Assembly (NCBI GenBank): GCA_963781595.1
Contig: CAWAGG010000006.1
Location: 2,480,001-2,544,000 of the forward strand
Source of the DNA: JBEDUK01 sp963781595
GTDB taxonomy: Bacteria > Actinomycetota > UBA4738
Direction: 5' to 3'
Length of the DNA stretch: 64,000 nt
In this document: one piece after another, positions 34,217 to 42,748 of the stretch
Layout of the letters: the number at the start of each line of letters is the position of its first letter
Position numbering within the stretch: position 1 is the stretch's first letter
Notes under the pieces: model-generated
What the model was told of the DNA's origin: nothing
What the model saw: the letters and a program-made list of their open reading frames with translations, nothing else
The model's database searches: none
Translations under genes and position numbers: made by a program

Positions 34217-35057
34217 CGGCGATCCCCGTCTCGAGCTTCTTGAACAGGACGTACCCGCCGATCAGCACTACGAGCGACGAGATGGTCGCCGGGACCATCA
34301 ACCGCCAGTCCGGATCCAGCCCGTACAGGACGGTCCGACGCAGCCCGTTGATCACGGCGGCCAGCGGGTTCAGCGTCACGTAGAGGACCTGGTACTTCGC
34401 CGGGATCTGGTCCATCGGGTACGCGACGGGGGTCGCGAACAGCCCGATCTGCAGCACGATCGGGATCACGTGCCGCAGGTCGCGCATGTACACCATGATC
34501 GCCGAGGTCAGCACCGTGATGCCCGTCGTGAAGGCGAGCAGCGGGACGAGGATCGCCGGCACCCACAGGGAGGTGATCTTCGGCGCGAATCCGAACCACA
34601 GGAACAGCACGCCGAGCGCGCCCACGGCGATGACCGCGTCGGTGCCCGCCACGCACTCACTCGCCAGCGGGAAGACCTCACGCGGGCACTGCACCTTGTT
34701 CAGCAGCGGCGCGTTCGTCACCAGGTTCAACCCACCCAGGGAGAGCGTCGTCGCGAAGAACGTCCACGGCAGGAGCCCGATGTACGAGAACAGCGGGTAC
34801 GGGACGGCTCCGGTATCGATGTGGCCGACCGCTTGGAACACGACGGTGAATACCACCATCAAGGCGAGGGGCGTCACCAGCGCCCACGCGAAGCCGAGCA
34901 CCGCCTGCTTGTACCGCGCACGGATGTCCCGCTCGGCGAGCGTCCACACGAGCTCACGCGAACGCCAGAGGTCCGTGATGGCCCGGCGGGGCCCCAGTCG
35001 TCGGCGGTAGCGAAGGCTCGCGGGGGGGCCGAGCGCCGCGTCGGCGGCCGAGCTCAT
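34206..35057 (-). CDS. wzm: Polysaccharide ABC exporter permease (Wzm-like)
   Basis: 283 residues with six predicted helices, ABC-2 type. LVWTLAERDIRARYKQAVLG is the conserved amphipathic N-terminus, followed by FAWALVTPLALMVVFTVVF and SYIGLLPWTFFATTLS. AYPMDQIPAKYQVLYVTLNP is the conserved periplasmic/outside loop. ATG 35057 overlaps the upstream dehydrogenase stop (ATGA); longer reading to 35765 is rejected. Works with wzt to move the polymer across the membrane. Confidence 0.9.
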   Translation of the reverse strand: MSSAADAALGPPASLRYRRRLGPRRAITDLWRSRELVWTLAERDIRARYKQAVLGFAWALVTPLALMVVFTVVFQAVGHIDTGAVPYPLFSYIGLLPWTFFATTLSLGGLNLVTNAPLLNKVQCPREVFPLASECVAGTDAVIAVGALGVLFLWFGFAPKITSLWVPAILVPLLAFTTGITVLTSAIMVYMRDLRHVIPIVLQIGLFATPVAYPMDQIPAKYQVLYVTLNPLAAVINGLRRTVLYGLDPDWRLMVPATISSLVVLIGGYVLFKKLETGIADVA

Positions 35058-35902
35058 CGGGCGATCACCGGCTCGACGGCGTCGTCCGGGTCGGAAGGGA
35101 ACCCCTCCGTCGTCGCCGCCGCGCGGATCCAGCGGTTGAACCCCGCGATCCGGTCGAGGAGGGTGGGCTCGTAGCCGCCCGCGCGCGCGGCCGCGATCAG
35201 GCCGTCCAGGTCCTTCGGCAGGCATGCGCCGCCGAACCCGCGTTCCGGGGTCACGCCCAGGTGGGAAGGCCCGATCCGGTGGTCCATCCCGACGACCTCC
35301 TGGACCGACGGCCACTCCGTCCCGTACCGCGCGCAGACCTCGGAGAGCTCGTTCGCCATCGCCACCTTCGCCGAGAGCATCGCGTTCGCGCAGAGCTTCA
35401 CCAGCTCGGCTTCGATCGTGCGGAGCCGAGCCACGGGCGCGTCGGTGATCACGCGGGTCATCAGCTCCTCGAGGACGTCGGCCGCGGCAGGCTCGTCCGT
35501 CCCGATGACGATGCGGTCCGGGTTCAGGAACGACCGTTCCGGATCGGTCGCCACGAGGAACTCCGGAACGCTCGCGAACCGCAACGATGGGTACCGCTCG
35601 GCGAGACGCGCCGACGTCCCGGGAGGGACCGTCGACTTCATCGCGACGATCGTCGCGGCCCGCGCGTTCGCGGCGATGTTCTCGACCGCCGCCCACACCT
35701 CGGTCAGATCGTACCCACCCCCCCTCGTGCTCGGCGTCGGCACGCAGACGAAGATGGCATGGCACGCGGCCAGGTCGCCCGGCGCGCCGACGTCCAGGTA
35801 CGGGTCGTACCCGACCGTCGTGACGCCGCTCGCGACGAACGCATCGAGCGTCGTGCGGCCGACGACCCCGAGTCCGACGATCCCAACGGGTCCCATGTGC
35901 AT
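35054..35902 (-). CDS. UDP-glucose/GDP-mannose dehydrogenase-family protein, short form
   Basis: 282 residues, shorter than the 390-440 usual for this family. VGIVGLGVVGRTTLDAFVAS (NAD-binding), AIFVCVPTPST, VAMKSTVPPGTSARL, VPEFLVATDPERSFLNPDRI and KLCANAMLSAKVAMANELSEV with GGACLPKDLDGL (catalytic Cys) are present; the C-terminal UDP-binding domain is largely missing. It could be an NAD-dependent variant acting without that domain. AGAGGAG precedes ATG 35902; ATG 35896 is possible. Confidence 0.8.
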   Translation of the reverse strand: MHMGPVGIVGLGVVGRTTLDAFVASGVTTVGYDPYLDVGAPGDLAACHAIFVCVPTPSTRGGGYDLTEVWAAVENIAANARAATIVAMKSTVPPGTSARLAERYPSLRFASVPEFLVATDPERSFLNPDRIVIGTDEPAAADVLEELMTRVITDAPVARLRTIEAELVKLCANAMLSAKVAMANELSEVCARYGTEWPSVQEVVGMDHRIGPSHLGVTPERGFGGACLPKDLDGLIAAARAGGYEPTLLDRIAGFNRWIRAAATTEGFPSDPDDAVEPVIAR

Positions 35903-35946
35903 CTCTCCTCTTCCGTTCCGTGGCAACTGGTTCGAGATCCGGGCCG

Positions 35947-37257
35947 CTAGAGCCGCACGACGTTCGTCGTCAGGTGCCGGACCCCGAACGCGTTGGTGGC
36001 ATCGAACACCAGGTTCGCGTGCGACGCGATCCAGTCGAGGTCGAACGACGTGTGGGGCGTGAGCAGCGCGACGCAGTCCGCGCACGAGAGCGACCGTTGT
36101 GTCAGATCCGTGCCCATCAGGGCCGCGCCATCGATGCGGATGCTCCCGACGTGCGGGTCGTTGAACGAGATCTTGGCGCCTCGCCGGTGGAGCGCTTCCA
36201 TCACCTTGATCGCCGGTGACTCGCGCACGTCCCCGACATCGGGCTTGTAGCTCACGCCCAGGATCATGATGCGAGCGCCCTTGACGGCCCGGCCGGCGTC
36301 GTTCAGCACGTCGCCGATCCTGCTCGCCACGTACGTGGGCATCTGCGCGTTGACGTCCTGGGCCTGCTCCAGGATCCGGAACTGATGCCCCGAGTCCCGG
36401 CGCACCTGCCAGGCGAGGTACATCGGGTCCAGCGGGATGCAGTGGCCGCCTACCCCCGGTCCGGGTCGGAAGCCCATGAAGCCGAACGGCTTCGTCGCCG
36501 CCGCATCGATCACCTCCCAGACGTCGATGTCCATCTCGTGGCAGAGCATCGCCATCTCGTTCACCAGCGCGATGTTGACGTGGCGGAACGTGTTCTCCAG
36601 CAGCTTCGCCAGTTCCGCCGCGCGGCTCGACGACACCACGGAGACCTGCTCGACGATCTGCGAATAGAAGAGCCGGGCCATGCCCGTCGCCTCAGGCGTG
36701 ATGCCGCCGACGATGCGAGGCGTGTTGCGGAAGAGGAACTCCTCGTTGCCCGGGTCGATCCGCTCGGGCGAGTACGCGAGGAGGAAGTCGTGGCCGCACA
36801 GCAGCCCCGAAGTCTCGAGCCCCGGCTTCACGACCTCGTCCGTCGTGCCCGGGTACGTGGTCGACTCGAGGATCACGAGCTTGCCCGGCGTGAGATGGGA
36901 CGCAACCTCCTTGCAGGCGCGTTCGACCTGGGACAGGTCGGGTGTGTGATCGCGCACCGGGGTCGCGACGCAGATCAGCACCACGTCGAGGTCCTCGACC
37001 TCCGCATGCTCGGTCGTGAAGCGCACGCGACCGGTCGAGACGCCGGCGCGGAACGCGCGCTCCGGCACACCGGGAACGACCAGCTCCCCGGCGGCCAGCC
37101 CGTCCACGCGACGCTGGTCCAGGTCGATGCCGACCACCTGGAAGCCGGCCTCCGCGGCCGCGCAGGCGAGCGAGACGCCAACGTACCCTTGACCGACGAC
37201 GCCGATCCGAGCGGCTCTGGATAGGATGCGTTGGCGTAGGCGGGCGGTGTTCTTCAT
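35947..37257 (-). CDS. UDP-N-acetyl-hexosamine/UDP-glucose 6-dehydrogenase
   Basis: 436 residues, full length for the family. RIGVVGQGYVGVSLACAAAE, DVVLICVATPVRDHTPDL, LVILESTTYPGTTDEVVKP, LAYSPERIDPGN, ELAKLLENTFRHVNIALVNE and PGPGVGGHCIPLDPMYLAW (catalytic Cys) are textbook. The C-terminal domain is retained (GVSYKPDVGDVRESPAIKVM). The YSPERIDPGN form is that of WecC/TviB/VipA-type enzymes making UDP-ManNAcA/GalNAcA. It supplies an acidic sugar. Start ATG 37257. It lies 44 nt upstream of the second dehydrogenase gene and follows the sigma-like gene. Confidence 0.88.
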   Translation of the reverse strand: MKNTARLRQRILSRAARIGVVGQGYVGVSLACAAAEAGFQVVGIDLDQRRVDGLAAGELVVPGVPERAFRAGVSTGRVRFTTEHAEVEDLDVVLICVATPVRDHTPDLSQVERACKEVASHLTPGKLVILESTTYPGTTDEVVKPGLETSGLLCGHDFLLAYSPERIDPGNEEFLFRNTPRIVGGITPEATGMARLFYSQIVEQVSVVSSSRAAELAKLLENTFRHVNIALVNEMAMLCHEMDIDVWEVIDAAATKPFGFMGFRPGPGVGGHCIPLDPMYLAWQVRRDSGHQFRILEQAQDVNAQMPTYVASRIGDVLNDAGRAVKGARIMILGVSYKPDVGDVRESPAIKVMEALHRRGAKISFNDPHVGSIRIDGAALMGTDLTQRSLSCADCVALLTPHTSFDLDWIASHANLVFDATNAFGVRHLTTNVVRL

Positions 37258-37307
37258 CGGGCGGGAAACCTCCGAGGTGACGTGGCTGAAACGTACGGAC
37301 GCCGGTG

Positions 37308-37667
37308 CTAGGCGACGTCCTCGCGGTCGGGTTCGATCTCGTCGTCCAGCAGCGCTCGCACGGCCTGGGCCCTGCGACGGAAGCACTGTCGCCTCGAGAG
37401 CCCGAGGGCCTTCGCGATGTCGGCGACCTCGAGCTGCTGCACGTACCAGAGGAACAGCAGACGGCGGTCCCGGTCGCTCACGCGACGCATGCGGCGGCTC
37501 AATTCGATCCGGTCGGGCAGGTTCTCCAGCAGTCCGGCGCGGAAGCCCTCGGGCACGTCGCTGCTCCGACGCGCGGCGCCGATCTGCATCAGGGACGTCG
37601 AGCTGGGCTGCCACCAGTCCGTGTAGGTCACGAGCGACCGGATCACGTCCCCGCTTGTGGCCAGCAT
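37308..37667 (-). CDS. Sigma-70 region 4-like helix-turn-helix protein
   Basis: 119 residues from ATG 37667, supported by GGGAGAGGTCT upstream (an alternative start at 37697 lacks such a site). Residues about 68-110 (SDRDRRLLFLWYVQQLEVAD, then IAKALGLSRRQCFRRRAQAV) match the region-4 helix-turn-helix of ECF-type sigma factors, with no region 2. So it is probably a DNA-binding regulator rather than a full sigma factor. It sits between the BY-kinase and the dehydrogenase genes, 50 nt from the latter, so may regulate this locus. Confidence 0.65.
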   Translation of the reverse strand: MLATSGDVIRSLVTYTDWWQPSSTSLMQIGAARRSSDVPEGFRAGLLENLPDRIELSRRMRRVSDRDRRLLFLWYVQQLEVADIAKALGLSRRQCFRRRAQAVRALLDDEIEPDREDVA

Positions 37668-37728
37668 AGACCTCTCCCATCTTCTAGTCTGCCGCACCCT
37701 CGAGTGACACGCCAGAGGGTGAAATCCC

Positions 37729-39335
37729 CTATACCTTCACCGCGTCGTGCCGGTTGGCGCGGTAGTACGCGTGCGGCACGACCGCCTCGCGGCTCGCGTT
37801 CAACGCGATCCCCGCGACCGGGGCTTCCAATCGACGCAAGACCTCAGCGGCACGGCCGGCGAGCTCCGGATCCGACTTCCCGGCGCGGACGACGACCAGG
37901 ACCGAGTCGGCGCCAGCCACCAGCTCCGGTGCCTCGCTCCCGACCAGCACGGGCGCGCTGTCGATCAGCACGACGTCCGCATACGAACGCGCCTCGTCGA
38001 TCGCGCGGCTGAGCCGGTCCGAGGCCGAGGGCCGGACCGTCCCGCCCCGCCCCGCGCCCGAGGTGACGATGCTCACGTCATCCAGTCGCGTCTCGCGGAT
38101 ATGCCCCTTGAGCATCGGCCGTCCGCTCGACGCCGCGATCGCCTGGGTCATGCCCGGGCCCTCGGAAACGCCGAGCAGTTGGTGGATCGCCGGGCGACGG
38201 AAGTCGCACGAAAGGACCAGCACGCGCTTGCCGACCTCCGCGTAGACCGCGGCCAGGTTGGCGACCACGGTCGTCTTGCCTTCGCCGGCATCCGCGCTCG
38301 TCACCATGATCGCGGTCCCGCGCTTCGCGTCGCCGCCGTTCTGGCCGGGCCCGTGAGCCGCCGACCCGTTCTGCCCGGACGCGCGGCTGCGATCGAAGCG
38401 GCGCTCGGAGCGAGGCAGCAGTCCGGTTCCGAGCAGCCGGAACGCGTCGGTCGTCGCGGACTCGCTCCCGTCGAGCGTAGGGCCGCGGCGGCGGGCTGCG
38501 GACATCGAAGGGATCTCGGCAAGCACCTGATACCCGTACGCGTTCTCGGCCGCCTCCTTCGTCCGGATCTTGGGGTCCAGACGTTCGATCACCAACGCCA
38601 TCGCGGACCCAGCGAGAAGGCCTACGATCAGCGCGAGCACCAGCACGCCCGCCGTGCTGGTCGGGATACGGACGGGGCTCAGCGATGCGGGCACGGCGAC
38701 CGGCTTTTGGAAGATGATCAGGCCGGAACCAGCCGACGAGGCCCGAGACGCGCGACAGCTCATCGTTCTTCTGCTGGATCTGGACCCCCACGGTGATCAG
38801 TGAGGACTGCAGAATCGTCGCGTCCGCTCCCGGTCGCGGCCTTGAGCTGACCCCGATGTCTTCCCGCTGGGCCGTGAGGTCAGCGATGTCGTTCCGAAGA
38901 CCCTGAGCGACACGCGCCTGTCGGTCATCGACCGACGCCAAGAGCGCGTTCGCGAAGTCGAGCGACAGCGTCTCCGCCTTCTTCGGGTCCGTCGAGGTGA
39001 CCGTGATCTTCAGCAGGCCCGTGGTCGTATCCGGCGCGGCCGTCACCATCGAGGCGAGCACCGCCGCCGATGCCGTACCCGGTCTCCTGAGCGACCCGCT
39101 CCGGGACTTCGCCGAGTGTCACGAGGGCCGCGAGGGTCGGGATGTTCAGCGCGGTCGTGCCGGTCGGGTCGGAGATCTGACCCGAGTTCAGCAGGACGGT
39201 CGTCGCTTCGTACTGCTGGCGCACGGCCCCGCGCACCGCGACATAGAGGCCGGCGAGCGCGAGCGCTACGGCCGTCGCCGCCGCGATCACGCGCCACCGA
39301 CGGCGGATCGCTCTCAGATACTCGTTGGTTCCCAC
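37729..39335 (-). pseudogene. Wzz/BY-kinase (chain-length determinant plus tyrosine kinase), two frameshifts
   Basis: Frame 1 starts MGTNEYLRAIRRRWRVI with an N-terminal membrane helix and runs to QETGYGIGG. Near 39060 (GGCGGCGGT) it moves to frame 2: VLASMVTAAPDTTTGLLKI to NDELSRVSGLV. Near 38740 it moves to frame 3: AGSGLIIFQKPVAVPASLSP, a second membrane helix (VLVLALIVGLLAGSAMALVI), then the kinase: SADAGEGKTTVVANLA (Walker A), VLVLSCDFRRP (Walker A') and VLIDSAPVL (Walker B). Together these make a complete Wzz-BY-kinase of about 535 residues which normally sets polymer chain length. As sequenced it cannot be made. The C-terminus has only a YY pair, not a tyrosine cluster. Starts 22 bp inside the LuxR gene. 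Confidence 0.78.
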
Positions 39336-39868
39336 GCTTCGATCCCTCCACCTGACGAGAGCACCATCCGGACGGCCGCCGCCTGGTTCGGCGCTCCGAG
39401 CTTGCGACGGATCCGTTCCTGATGGTGCTCGACCGTGCGCGGGCTGATGCCGAGATGCCTGGCGACCTGCTTGGCCGGGAGCCCGTGCGCCACGAGCGCC
39501 ATGACCTGCCGCTCACGGGCCGTCAGCTCGGGGACGGACCGCTCAGGAGCGGCGTTCGGCGCGAGCGCCGCCGCCAACGAGGCGACCGGCTCCTTCGTGG
39601 TGACCCGGAACCCCTCGTCCTCCTTCGCGGTTCCTCCCATGAACACGACACGGACGCCCTTGCGCCGCAGGCGCACCGCCGCCGCATCGGCGCCGGGCAG
39701 ACGATGGTCGAGCACCACCGCGTCCGCTCGTTCCCCCCGACGCTCGCCGTCGGCGGCCGTGGTGGCGATCGCGATCGGCATGATCGCGGGGAAACGCGCG
39801 AGCGCGGCCGCGATGCCCTCCGCGACCATCACCTCGCCGTGCGCCACGACGACAGCCCGTGGGGTCAC
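39314..39868 (-). CDS. LuxR-family regulator with degenerate receiver domain
   Basis: 184 residues, GTG 39868 overlapping capD's stop (GTGA). The N-terminal 95 residues resemble a receiver but the acidic pair is replaced by HGE (VVVAHGEVMVAEG). Asp in ADAVVLDHRLPG and Lys in VTTKEP remain, so phosphorylation is doubtful. Residues about 110-170 are a LuxR/GerE helix-turn-helix (ELTARERQVMALVAHGLPAK, then QVARHLGISPRTVEHH). Its place between capD and the BY-kinase suggests local control of the polysaccharide genes. Confidence 0.82.
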   Translation of the reverse strand: MTPRAVVVAHGEVMVAEGIAAALARFPAIMPIAIATTAADGERRGERADAVVLDHRLPGADAAAVRLRRKGVRVVFMGGTAKEDEGFRVTTKEPVASLAAALAPNAAPERSVPELTARERQVMALVAHGLPAKQVARHLGISPRTVEHHQERIRRKLGAPNQAAAVRMVLSSGGGIEAWEPTSI

Positions 39869-41760
39869 AGGGTTCCCCCGGTGAGCACGGACTGCTCCTG
39901 CCACGTGGCCTTGAGCCGGGCGATCAGCTCATCCTGCCGAGCCTCGCGGATCAGGCCTTCGAGCTCGCGGAGCGCGCGGCGCAGCGCGATCGGGTCCGGC
40001 TGCGGTGGTCGCGACACGGAGATCGCCGGGTGCGCACTCGGGCGGAGCCCCTCCTCCGGCGCGGCGAGCGTCTCCATCAGCCGCTCGCCGGGCCGCGGAC
40101 CGACGATCTCCACGTGGATGTCCCGGCCCGGGATGTGCCCGGACAGCCGGATCACGTTCAGCGCCAGCTCGAGCACGTTCACGGGCTCGCCCATGTCGAG
40201 CGTGAACACCTCACCGCCCTCGGACATCGCGGCGGCCTGCAGGACCAGCCTGACCGCCTCCTCGATGCTCATGAAGTACCGCGTCATCGCCGGGTCGGTC
40301 ACGGTGACGGGACCGCCCCTCGCGATCTGCCGCAGGAACGTCGGGATCACGCTCCCCCGGCTCCCGAGGACGTTCCCGAACCTGACGGCGCACAGGATGC
40401 CCGGGCCGTCCTGCTGGCTGCGGACGATCTGTTCCGCGAACCACTTCGACGACCCCATCACGCTGACCGGGTGCACCGCCTTGTCCGTCGAGATCAATAC
40501 GAACCGCTCCACGCCGGCGATCGCGGCGGCGTCGACGACGTTCGCGGTCCCGACGATGTTGGTGCGCACCGCCTCCTCCGGGTGGGTCTCCAGGAGCGGG
40601 ACGTGCTTGTGCGCGGCCGCGTGGAAGACGACGTGGGGCTGATGGGCCATGAACGTCGAGAGCATGCTCGCCTGATCGCGAACGTCGGCCAGCGCGCTGA
40701 CCACGCCGGCGCCGTCGAGCGCCGTCGAGAGGTCGTGCAGGTGCGTCTCGTCGTGATCGAGCAGCACGAGCGCGGCCGGCTCGAGGGCGAGGACCTGGCG
40801 GGCGATCTCCCCGCCGATCGAGCCTCCGGCGCCCGTGATCAGCACCCGCCGGCCCGCGACGATCCTGCGCACGGCCTCCATGTCGGTCTCGACCTGCTCC
40901 CTGCCGAGGAGGTCCTCGATCTGCAGGTCACGGATGTCCCTGGCGGCCACCCTGCCCTTGACCACCTCGTGGACTGACGGAAGCACGCGCAGCGTCACGG
41001 ACGCCTCCTCGCAGAGCGCCGCGACCGATCGGACCACGTCCCGACCCGCCGACGGGATCGCCAGGAGCACCTGGTCGATCTCGAGGCGCGCGACGAGCCG
41101 GGGGATGTCCTTCGTCGTCCCCCGCACGCGGACGCCGAACAGGGTCCGGCCCACCTTCGACGGATCGTCGTCGACGATCACGACAGGCTCCAGCCCGACC
41201 GATGGGTTGCGGACGATGTCCTTCAGGACCATGGCGCCCCCGTCGCCGGCCCCGACGACGAGGACCCGGGCCTCCGTCCCCATCACCGCGCGGCGACGCA
41301 AGGCGAACAGGCGGCTCTGGAACCGGATCGCGCCGAACCCGATCAGCGTCAGCAGAGGGCCGAACACCATCACCGACATCGGGAGGAACGGAGAGGCACC
41401 GAGGACGAGCCACGCGACGAGCATCACGACGTAGCCGATCACGACGGCGAGGAGGACCCTGCGAGCCTCCTCGACGCTGGCATACCGCCACATCTGCTCG
41501 TAGAGGCCCATGGCGCTGTTGACGGTTAGCTGGACCGCGGTGGCGATCAAGAGGAAGACGGGGAGGTGGCCCCAGTACGGGTGGCCGAGGTACCCGCCGT
41601 TCCTGAGTGCCGAAGGCACGAGCGGGAGCACATATGCGGAAACCAGCACCGCGACATCGAGTATCGCGAGCGGAACGTCACGGCGCAGACGTGCGACGAT
41701 CGCCGCCGGGAACCGTCCAGGCCGTTCGTCGCCGTCGGCGAACGAGTCCTTCGTACGCAT
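39865..41760 (-). CDS. capD: Membrane-anchored nucleotide-sugar 4,6-dehydratase (CapD/WbpM/FlaA1 family)
   Basis: 631 residues. Four N-terminal helices (residues about 30-150) are followed by a first Rossmann domain (VLVVGAGDGGAMVLKDIVRN) and a second, catalytic one: VLITGAGGSIGGEIARQVLA, VFHAAAHKHVPLLETHP and LISTDKAVHPVSVMGSSK. In this long group the usual catalytic Tyr of YxxxK is Met, consistent here. It makes UDP-4-keto-6-deoxyhexosamine from UDP-GlcNAc, the first step to many bacillosamine- or FucNAc-type sugars. First gene of the lower unit; a hairpin and the regulator palindrome lie in its leader. Confidence 0.9.
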   Translation of the reverse strand: MRTKDSFADGDERPGRFPAAIVARLRRDVPLAILDVAVLVSAYVLPLVPSALRNGGYLGHPYWGHLPVFLLIATAVQLTVNSAMGLYEQMWRYASVEEARRVLLAVVIGYVVMLVAWLVLGASPFLPMSVMVFGPLLTLIGFGAIRFQSRLFALRRRAVMGTEARVLVVGAGDGGAMVLKDIVRNPSVGLEPVVIVDDDPSKVGRTLFGVRVRGTTKDIPRLVARLEIDQVLLAIPSAGRDVVRSVAALCEEASVTLRVLPSVHEVVKGRVAARDIRDLQIEDLLGREQVETDMEAVRRIVAGRRVLITGAGGSIGGEIARQVLALEPAALVLLDHDETHLHDLSTALDGAGVVSALADVRDQASMLSTFMAHQPHVVFHAAAHKHVPLLETHPEEAVRTNIVGTANVVDAAAIAGVERFVLISTDKAVHPVSVMGSSKWFAEQIVRSQQDGPGILCAVRFGNVLGSRGSVIPTFLRQIARGGPVTVTDPAMTRYFMSIEEAVRLVLQAAAMSEGGEVFTLDMGEPVNVLELALNVIRLSGHIPGRDIHVEIVGPRPGERLMETLAAPEEGLRPSAHPAISVSRPPQPDPIALRRALRELEGLIREARQDELIARLKATWQEQSVLTGGTL

Positions 41761-41777
41761 GAGCCCTTCCCCCTGTC

Positions 41778-41800
41778 CCCGTTCACGCGTGCTGAACGGG
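41778..41800 (-). promoter_or_regulatory. Leader hairpin ahead of capD
   Basis: CCCGTTCA-CGCGTGC-TGAACGGG, perfect 8-bp arms, ending 17 nt before the ATG at 41760 and its GGGGGAAGGG ribosome site. A transcript stem here could affect translation, or the DNA could be an operator. Nothing else supports a specific role. Confidence 0.4.
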
Positions 41801-41847
41801 TACGCGTAGCATTCGGGACGTGGGGTGCGCCCGCATCGAGTAGACGA

Positions 41848-41862
41848 CGTAAGTCGCCTACG
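41848..41862. promoter_or_regulatory. CGTAA-N5-CTACG site upstream of capD
   Basis: One-mismatch copy of the CGTAG-N5-CTACG palindrome, 87 bp upstream of the capD start. Right half CTACGTCAG is close to the sites at 43629 and 5161. Confidence 0.45.
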
Positions 41863-41892
41863 TCAGATTGAGGGGTTTTCTGCCGCAGCGGC

Positions 41893-42591
41893 CTAGGACG
41901 CTTCGTCGTTCCGGCCGGCTTCCAGGTCTCGCAGGATGCCGCTGCGGCGGACGAAGGCCACCGCTTCGAGGCGCGAATGCACCCCGAGCTTGGACAGCAC
42001 GTTCTGGACGTGGGTACGCGCCGTGTCGGGGCTGATGATCAGCGCCTGCGCGATCGTGTCGTTGTTCCCGCCCTCGGCCAGGTAGGCAAGGACCTCCCGC
42101 TCACGCCGCGTGAGCTGACCGATCCGGCGGACCGCCAAAGCCTGTTCCTTCTTCCTGAGCATCAGCCGGTCGAGGAGTGCTCCGAGCATCCGTGGCGGGA
42201 CGAGCGTGTCGCCACACACGAGCGCGTGCACGGCGCTGACCAGCTCGGCGAGCGGGGATCCTTTCGTCATGTACCCGCTCGCACCGGCCTCGAGCACGTC
42301 GAACAGGGTGTTCTGGTCCTCCTCGCCGTCCACGACGAGGATGCGGGTCTCCGGCGCCTCGGTCCGGATCGAGCCCATCGTACGGATGACGTCTTGGTCC
42401 TCGAGGCTCGCGTCGAGGATCGCGACATCGGGCCGGGTTCGGACCGCCTCCGCGACCGCCTGACGACCGCTCCGCGCCTCGGCGACCACCTCGATCGCGG
42501 ACTCGGCCTCCATCGCGACGCGCACCGCCTCGCGGAACAGCGAGTGCTCGTCGGCAAGGAGGACCCGGACGATCCCCTCTTGCGCCAGCAC
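41893..42591 (-). CDS. NarL/LuxR-family response regulator
   Basis: 232 residues from GTG 42591; GGGAGGAGC upstream decides this start over the longer one at 42642. The receiver has VRVLLADEHSLF (acidic pair), VAILDASLED (phospho-Asp) and GASGYMTKGSP (Lys). The C-terminal HTH (QLTRREREVLAYLAEGGNND, then TIAQALIISPDTARTHVQNV) is GerE-type. A CGTAG-N5-CTACG palindrome lies 91 bp upstream. Probably regulates the polysaccharide genes; its kinase may be the GAF histidine kinase at 43589-45403. Confidence 0.87.
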   Translation of the reverse strand: MLAQEGIVRVLLADEHSLFREAVRVAMEAESAIEVVAEARSGRQAVAEAVRTRPDVAILDASLEDQDVIRTMGSIRTEAPETRILVVDGEEDQNTLFDVLEAGASGYMTKGSPLAELVSAVHALVCGDTLVPPRMLGALLDRLMLRKKEQALAVRRIGQLTRREREVLAYLAEGGNNDTIAQALIISPDTARTHVQNVLSKLGVHSRLEAVAFVRRSGILRDLEAGRNDEAS

Positions 42592-42648
42592 GCTCCTCCC
42601 CCCATCGGCCTTATCGGCCCACGGCGGGCCCGACCCGATCACCGTACC

Positions 42649-42666
42649 GGTGCGCGCTCGCGCACC
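42649..42666. repeat. Inverted repeat GGTGCGCG-CT-CGCGCACC
   Basis: Perfect 8-bp arms around 2 nt, 58 bp upstream of the response regulator start at 42591. Could be an operator or a chance product of GC-rich DNA. Confidence 0.35.
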
Positions 42667-42681
42667 TCACCGCACCAACGG

Positions 42682-42696
42682 CGTAGAGGAACTACG
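42682..42696. promoter_or_regulatory. CGTAG-N5-CTACG palindrome upstream of response regulator
   Basis: Perfect 5-bp arms around AGGAA, 91 bp upstream of the GTG at 42591, a distance close to the 87 bp seen at capD. Candidate autoregulatory site. Confidence 0.45.
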
Positions 42697-42748
42697 GCAG
42701 ACGGGTGAGGCGCCAACACGTTCGGACCCATCCGTCCGGGATCGGTCC

